Below, piece after piece: positions 7,005 to 9,729 of a stretch of 9,729 nucleotides of DNA. The DNA comes from Candidatus Coatesiibacteriota bacterium (GTDB lineage Bacteria > B130-G9). Under the pieces are notes generated by a model, which saw only the letters and a program-made list of their open reading frames with translations, was not told the origin of the DNA and did no database searches. Made by a program: the position numbers and the translations under genes. Positions within the stretch are counted from its first letter, which is position 1. Each line of letters starts with the position of its first letter. The stretch covers positions 1 through 9,729 of the forward strand of contig QMNL01000034.1 in assembly GCA_003647755.1 (NCBI GenBank), written 5' to 3'.

Positions 7005-7031
7005 ATAATGCCAGCTGCACCCTGTTGTCAA
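7005..7031 (-). promoter_or_regulatory. Probable sigma70-type promoter for tRNA-Val and thrS
   Basis: On the minus strand a perfect -35 TTGACA (7031-7026) is followed by an AT-rich -10 region (CATTAT at 7010-7005, spacer 15; ATTATT and TTATTG lie at spacers 16 and 17). Transcription would start near 6998, about 50 nt before the tRNA 5' end. The -35 is exact; the -10 and spacing are imperfect. No factor-independent terminator was seen between the SUMF1 gene and this point; the GC-rich CGGCCGGGCCGGGC stretch lacks a T-tract. Confidence 0.45.
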
Positions 7032-7158
7032 CCGCCAACCCGCCATCGCAGCGCTAGCCCGGCCCGGCCGAGCGAGACCGCGTACGATTCTGCACACAGC
7101 CTAAACGTGCGACGAGCCCTGCTCCATCACAATATTTGCTGCGTCTCATACCGTGAGA

Positions 7159-8118
7159 TTACTTGCTCGCAGTGCGAACAACTCTGAACCCGACCGTCTT
7201 GCCGTTCCGGCCAGGCCAAATCCACCCGCGCGAAGCAGACCGACAGTCCTCGCGATTGCTCTGATAGCAGCCGCCCCGAACAACGCGCTGTGTGCCTTTC
7301 TCAGGCCCACGAGGGTCCTTTGCCGGGGATGACGCATAGTAGTGCTCGTCGTAGAAGTCCCAACACATCTCCCAGGCGTTGCCGTGCATGTCGTAAAGCC
7401 CGAACGCGTTGGGCGCAAGCTCGCCGACCGAGTGGATGCGCCCGTTTGAGTTGTTCTTGAACCAACCAACGCACACAAGGAAAGCCGGCCTACCACGCTC
7501 GCACTTCCCGAAGGCATCATCGCCCGTGCAGTAAAGCGATGTGGTTCCCGCTCGACAGGCGTATTCCCACTCCGCCTCAGTCGGCAGGCGAAAGCCGTTT
7601 GCCGAGAAATCGCATACAACATTCTGCCCTGAGCCGCTATAGCATTTCTGGAGCCCAAACCGTTCGGAGAGCTTGTTGCAGAAGAGACAGATGTGGTCAA
7701 AGTCTATCCCGGTAACCGGCTTGTCCGCGCCTCCATCAAGGCGGCCCCAGCCCATTACTCTCCCGAAAACAGCGCGGGTGATCTCAAACTGAGACATCTC
7801 AAAATCGTGCGTGATTGCCACGTGGTGCAATGGCCCCTCGTCGATGCCGATGATCCCGTTACCCGCGTTCCGGCTGCCCATCTCGAACTCGCCCGCAGGT
7901 ATCCTGACCATCGACAGCATAACCCCGTCCCCGAGACTATAATTCGTCCCGTTGGCATAAAGGAGCGTCCGGTCCAGATGGTCCGAGCTCTGAATAGATC
8001 CGGCCAGCAGTATGGACCGTGTCTCTCCAAATTGCACCAGCGTAACTAGCAGAAACGCCGCCACGCAGACTGCGATCGGCGCAGCTGCTCTAAGTGTTGG
8101 TCTTTCCCTTAAAAACAT
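7159..8118 (-). CDS. Membrane-anchored SUMF1/FGE-fold protein
   Basis: This 319-residue protein has an N-terminal hydrophobic anchor (about residues 12-30) and then, from about 66, a SUMF1 (formylglycine-generating enzyme, C-lectin-like) domain. Hallmarks are IPAGEFEMGS at 73-82, FCNKLSERFGLQKCYS at 146-161, FRLPTEAEWEYACRAGT at 176-192, NAFGLYDMHGNAWEMCWD at 237-254, RVVRGGCYQSNREDCRSASR at 278-297 and a final GFRVVR. True FGE has a copper-binding Cys-x4-Cys pair in the region after RGGS; here the cysteines are C284 and C292, spaced C-x7-C, so formylglycine synthesis is doubtful and an extracytoplasmic binding or unknown role is likelier. The start is ATG at 8118-8116 with GGAGG six bases away; an upstream ATG at 8133 contains that site and is less likely. 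No sulfatase gene is nearby. The domain is certain; the function is unknown. Confidence 0.9.
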   Translation of the reverse strand: MFLRERPTLRAAAPIAVCVAAFLLVTLVQFGETRSILLAGSIQSSDHLDRTLLYANGTNYSLGDGVMLSMVRIPAGEFEMGSRNAGNGIIGIDEGPLHHVAITHDFEMSQFEITRAVFGRVMGWGRLDGGADKPVTGIDFDHICLFCNKLSERFGLQKCYSGSGQNVVCDFSANGFRLPTEAEWEYACRAGTTSLYCTGDDAFGKCERGRPAFLVCVGWFKNNSNGRIHSVGELAPNAFGLYDMHGNAWEMCWDFYDEHYYASSPAKDPRGPEKGTQRVVRGGCYQSNREDCRSASRGWIWPGRNGKTVGFRVVRTASK

Positions 8119-8167
8119 CACTAACCTCCACATCTACAACAGTTCTACCTTGGTTATTGTAACACAT

Positions 8168-8195
8168 ATTATACACGAAGCCCAACTCGTCTCAA
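8168..8195 (-). promoter_or_regulatory. Sigma70-type promoter for the SUMF1 gene
   Basis: On the minus strand TTGAGA (8195-8190) is separated by 16 bp from an exact TATAAT (8173-8168). Transcription would start near 8161, giving a leader of about 43 nt before the ATG at 8118. The -35 lies inside a perfect short palindrome, GTCTC-AAAC-GAGAC (8189-8202), a possible operator. Confidence 0.7.
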
Positions 8196-8202
8196 ACGAG
8201 AC
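8189..8202. repeat. Short palindrome overlapping the -35 box
   Basis: GTCTC and GAGAC are perfect inverted 5-mers around AAAC, covering the -35 hexamer of the SUMF1 promoter and lying in the divergent gap to the M28 gene. A similar pair with a 12-base loop lies just downstream of zapA (2767-2788). It could be a repressor site or chance; five-base arms are short. Confidence 0.3.
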
Positions 8203-8379
8203 AGCAGACCTCAACAGTTAAACAACGGGTGGCCTTTTGAGGCACATCTCGCCCGTTCCGCTCGAAATGTGCTCTCGGCGCTTGACCCCTCGAGCGCCCT
8301 CAGGCTATTGTTGCCGTCGCTAGCAGTGTGGCAGGCTGCGGGGGTTGTTTATTGGGCTTGCCTTGTGGAGGTGAAGTTC

Positions 8380-9345
8380 GTGGATACTGTCGGGCAGGCA
8401 AAGGAAACGGCGAGCATGATTCGGCGCAGCTGTGTGCTCTTTATGCTGGTCAGCCTATTGCTACTCGGTTGTCAGCAAGAAAGTCACAACCAGAAACAGC
8501 TGCCGACCCGCGTTTCCGGGCCATTCAACGCCAGCAGAGCCTTCTCGCACCTTGTAGCCCAGGTAAACTTCGGGCCGAGGGTCCCAGGAACCGAGGCGCA
8601 CCGCAGGTGCCTCGACTATATCATTCATCATCTGTCATCGGCGGCCAAGTCGCTTCAGACGCAGCAGTTCCCGATAGACTGCTATGATGAGCCGATCAAA
8701 GGGACTAACATCTTGGCGACCTTTGGCAACGGCGCAGGAGAACCCATATTCTATTGCTGCCATTGGGACACGCGGCCAATCGCCAACAAGGACCCGAATC
8801 CTGACAACCGATACAAGCCTATACCTGGCGCAAACGACGGGGCGTCCGGCGTTGCGGTTCTCCTTGAGCTGGCCACGTTGTTCCACGAAAAGCCTCCGCC
8901 AAGGGACGTATCGCTAGTTTTTCTGGATGCGGAGGACTCCGGCGACTACCGGGAATGCGAGTTCTGCATCGGCTCCTATTACCTGGCCCGCAATCTCGAC
9001 TCGGTCTTTTCCGAACGGCCGAGCTTTGGAGTCCTGATCGACATGATAGGCGATAGGGACCTGTCGATCCCCAAGGAGAGATACTCCGTAGCCCTGGCCC
9101 CTGATGTAGTCAATTCCGTCTGGGCGATCGCGAGGCGCCTTGGGTGCTCCCAGTTTAAGGATGAGATCGGGCCCTCGGTTTTCGACGACCACATCTGGTT
9201 CAACCGGGCTGGGGTCCCGACAATAGACATCATAGATTTCGACTATCCTGTTTGGCATACTCTGCAGGATAATGTTGATCATTGCAGCAAAGAGTCGCTC
9301 AAGGCCGTAGGTGATGTGCTTTACGCCCTTGCCAGCGAGAAATAG
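8380..9345 (+). CDS. M28-family / glutaminyl cyclase-like zinc lipoprotein
   Basis: This 321-residue protein has a lipoprotein signal (MIRRSCVLFMLVSLLLLGC, with lipid-anchored C31) followed by an M28/glutaminyl-cyclase fold. Metal and catalytic motifs are CCHWDTRP (H128, D130), GANDGASGV (D153), FLDAEDSGD (E185, D186), LIDMIGDRDL (D221) and PVWHTLQD (H293). HWDTRP, DMIGDRDL and DYPVWHTLQD favour the glutaminyl-cyclase-like branch, which forms N-terminal pyroglutamate, over a classic aminopeptidase; the alternative is an M28 aminopeptidase. It would act outside the cytoplasmic membrane. The start taken is GTG at 8380, five bases after GGAGGTGA, a full anti-SD match; ATG at 8416 gives a more usual signal peptide (309 residues) but a weaker site. 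The gene is divergent from the SUMF1 gene; the 261-bp gap shows no clear plus-strand promoter. Substrate is unknown. Confidence 0.9.
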   Translation: MDTVGQAKETASMIRRSCVLFMLVSLLLLGCQQESHNQKQLPTRVSGPFNASRAFSHLVAQVNFGPRVPGTEAHRRCLDYIIHHLSSAAKSLQTQQFPIDCYDEPIKGTNILATFGNGAGEPIFYCCHWDTRPIANKDPNPDNRYKPIPGANDGASGVAVLLELATLFHEKPPPRDVSLVFLDAEDSGDYRECEFCIGSYYLARNLDSVFSERPSFGVLIDMIGDRDLSIPKERYSVALAPDVVNSVWAIARRLGCSQFKDEIGPSVFDDHIWFNRAGVPTIDIIDFDYPVWHTLQDNVDHCSKESLKAVGDVLYALASEK

Positions 9346-9360
9346 TCGCGCGTCCAAGGC

Positions 9361-9400
9361 GATGTTATCCGCCGACGAGCCGCATAAGATGACATCTCTT
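9361..9400 (+). terminator. Weak possible stem after the M28 gene
   Basis: GATGTTATC (9361-9369) and GATGACATC (9387-9395 approximately) are inverted with one mismatch around a loop of about 17 bases and are followed by TCTTTCTT. The long loop and interrupted T-tract make this a weak terminator at best, so the next gene, which begins at 9416, may be co-transcribed. Confidence 0.2.
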
Positions 9401-9415
9401 TCTTAGGAGTTAAAA

Positions 9416-9729
9416 ATGTTTTCGCCAAAAGACCTTTTCTCGCTCGATAGTTTCCAGCATCGAGCCATTTTTGATGGCCTCAGCTTCGCGTGGGAGGCCC
9501 TGCCCCGCATAGAAAGCTACATCAGATCAGTAATCGAGCCGGCCATCCGCGGCCAGGTGATGGCCAACGTTACCTTGCTTGGAGACGTCTTCATCGGGGA
9601 GGGCACGGTCGTCGAGCCAGGCGCATTCATAAGAGGCCCAACGATTATCGGCAAGAACTGCCAAATCCGCCAGAACGCATACATCCGAGGCTCGGTGATA
9701 GTGGGCGATGACTGCGTGGTTGGGCATTC
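9416..9729 (+). CDS. Left-handed beta-helix (GlmU-C-like) sugar-nucleotide transferase-type protein, partial
   Basis: The first 104 codons are present and the gene runs off the right edge. About 45 helical residues (MFSPKDLFSLDSFQHRAIFD onward) precede hexapeptide repeats from about residue 52: LLGDVFIGEGTVVEPGAFI, then RGPTIIGKNCQIRQNAYI and RGSVIVGDDCVVGH. This layout resembles the stand-alone proteins annotated as UDP-GlcNAc diphosphorylase/acetyltransferase-like, which carry only the C-terminal beta-helix domain of GlmU and are about 220 residues long. Such proteins act on sugar phosphates or nucleotides in the cytoplasm, but the substrate cannot be read here. The start is ATG with AGGAG seven bases upstream. 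It lies 70 bp after the M28 gene on the same strand. The fold is certain; the reaction is not. Confidence 0.85.
   Translation, partial: MFSPKDLFSLDSFQHRAIFDGLSFAWEALPRIESYIRSVIEPAIRGQVMANVTLLGDVFIGEGTVVEPGAFIRGPTIIGKNCQIRQNAYIRGSVIVGDDCVVGH

Noticed and set aside
7050..7080. GC-rich CGGCCGGGCCGGGC stretch as terminator of the SUMF1 gene
   Set aside because: The repeat can self-pair in several ways but has no T-tract after it on the minus strand.
8269..8379. Longer N-terminus for the M28 protein
   Set aside because: It would put 37 extra residues, including a hydrophobic stretch, before the lipoprotein signal and has no good ribosome site; GTG 8380 follows GGAGGTGA.
1..9729. CRISPR arrays, insertion sequences, toxin-antitoxin or phage genes
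   Set aside because: No spaced direct repeats, transposase motifs, terminal inverted repeats or phage-type genes were seen on either strand.

Overview
This window looks like a chromosomal core-gene region of an uncultured or poorly sampled bacterium, not a mobile or defence island. Seven protein genes on the minus strand keep an order familiar from Deltaproteobacteria-like genomes and some candidate phyla: thrS, infC, rpmI, rplT, a zapB-like gene, zapA, a 6S RNA, rny, and a ymdB-type phosphoesterase. RNase Y together with 6S RNA and ZapA argues against gammaproteobacteria, but the window alone does not fix the phylum. G+C is moderate to high, and strong AGGAGG-type ribosome binding sites are common.

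Layout on the minus strand, in order of transcription. A membrane-anchored SUMF1/formylglycine-generating-enzyme-fold protein (8118 to 7159) has a clear sigma70-type promoter. A tRNA-Val(GAC) with an encoded CCA end (6946 to 6872) follows, with a probable promoter at 7005-7031. Then comes the translation cluster: threonyl-tRNA synthetase without the usual TGS domain, IF-3 with an apparent ATA start, ribosomal protein L35 and ribosomal protein L20. L20 runs one base from a ZapB-like coiled-coil gene, then zapA. The zapA-rny gap holds a 6S RNA on the minus strand. Next is RNase Y (GTG start), then a 193-bp gap containing an unexplained short reading frame, then the first 209 codons of a YmdB-family metallophosphoesterase (TTG start), which runs off the left edge.

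On the plus strand, divergent from the SUMF1 gene, lie a predicted lipoprotein of the M28/glutaminyl-cyclase-like family (8380-9345) and the beginning of a left-handed beta-helix (hexapeptide) protein resembling the GlmU acyltransferase-type domain (9416 to the right edge).

The minus-strand cluster joins translation (thrS, infC, rpmI, rplT), Z-ring assembly (zapB-like, zapA), global transcription control (6S RNA) and RNA turnover (rny). I see no CRISPR array, insertion sequence, integrase or toxin-antitoxin pair. I found no convincing new multi-gene system. The most interesting points are the AUA start of infC, the run of five non-ATG starts, the long acidic extension on the ZapB-like protein, the TGS-less ThrRS and the unexplained reading frame between rny and ymdB.
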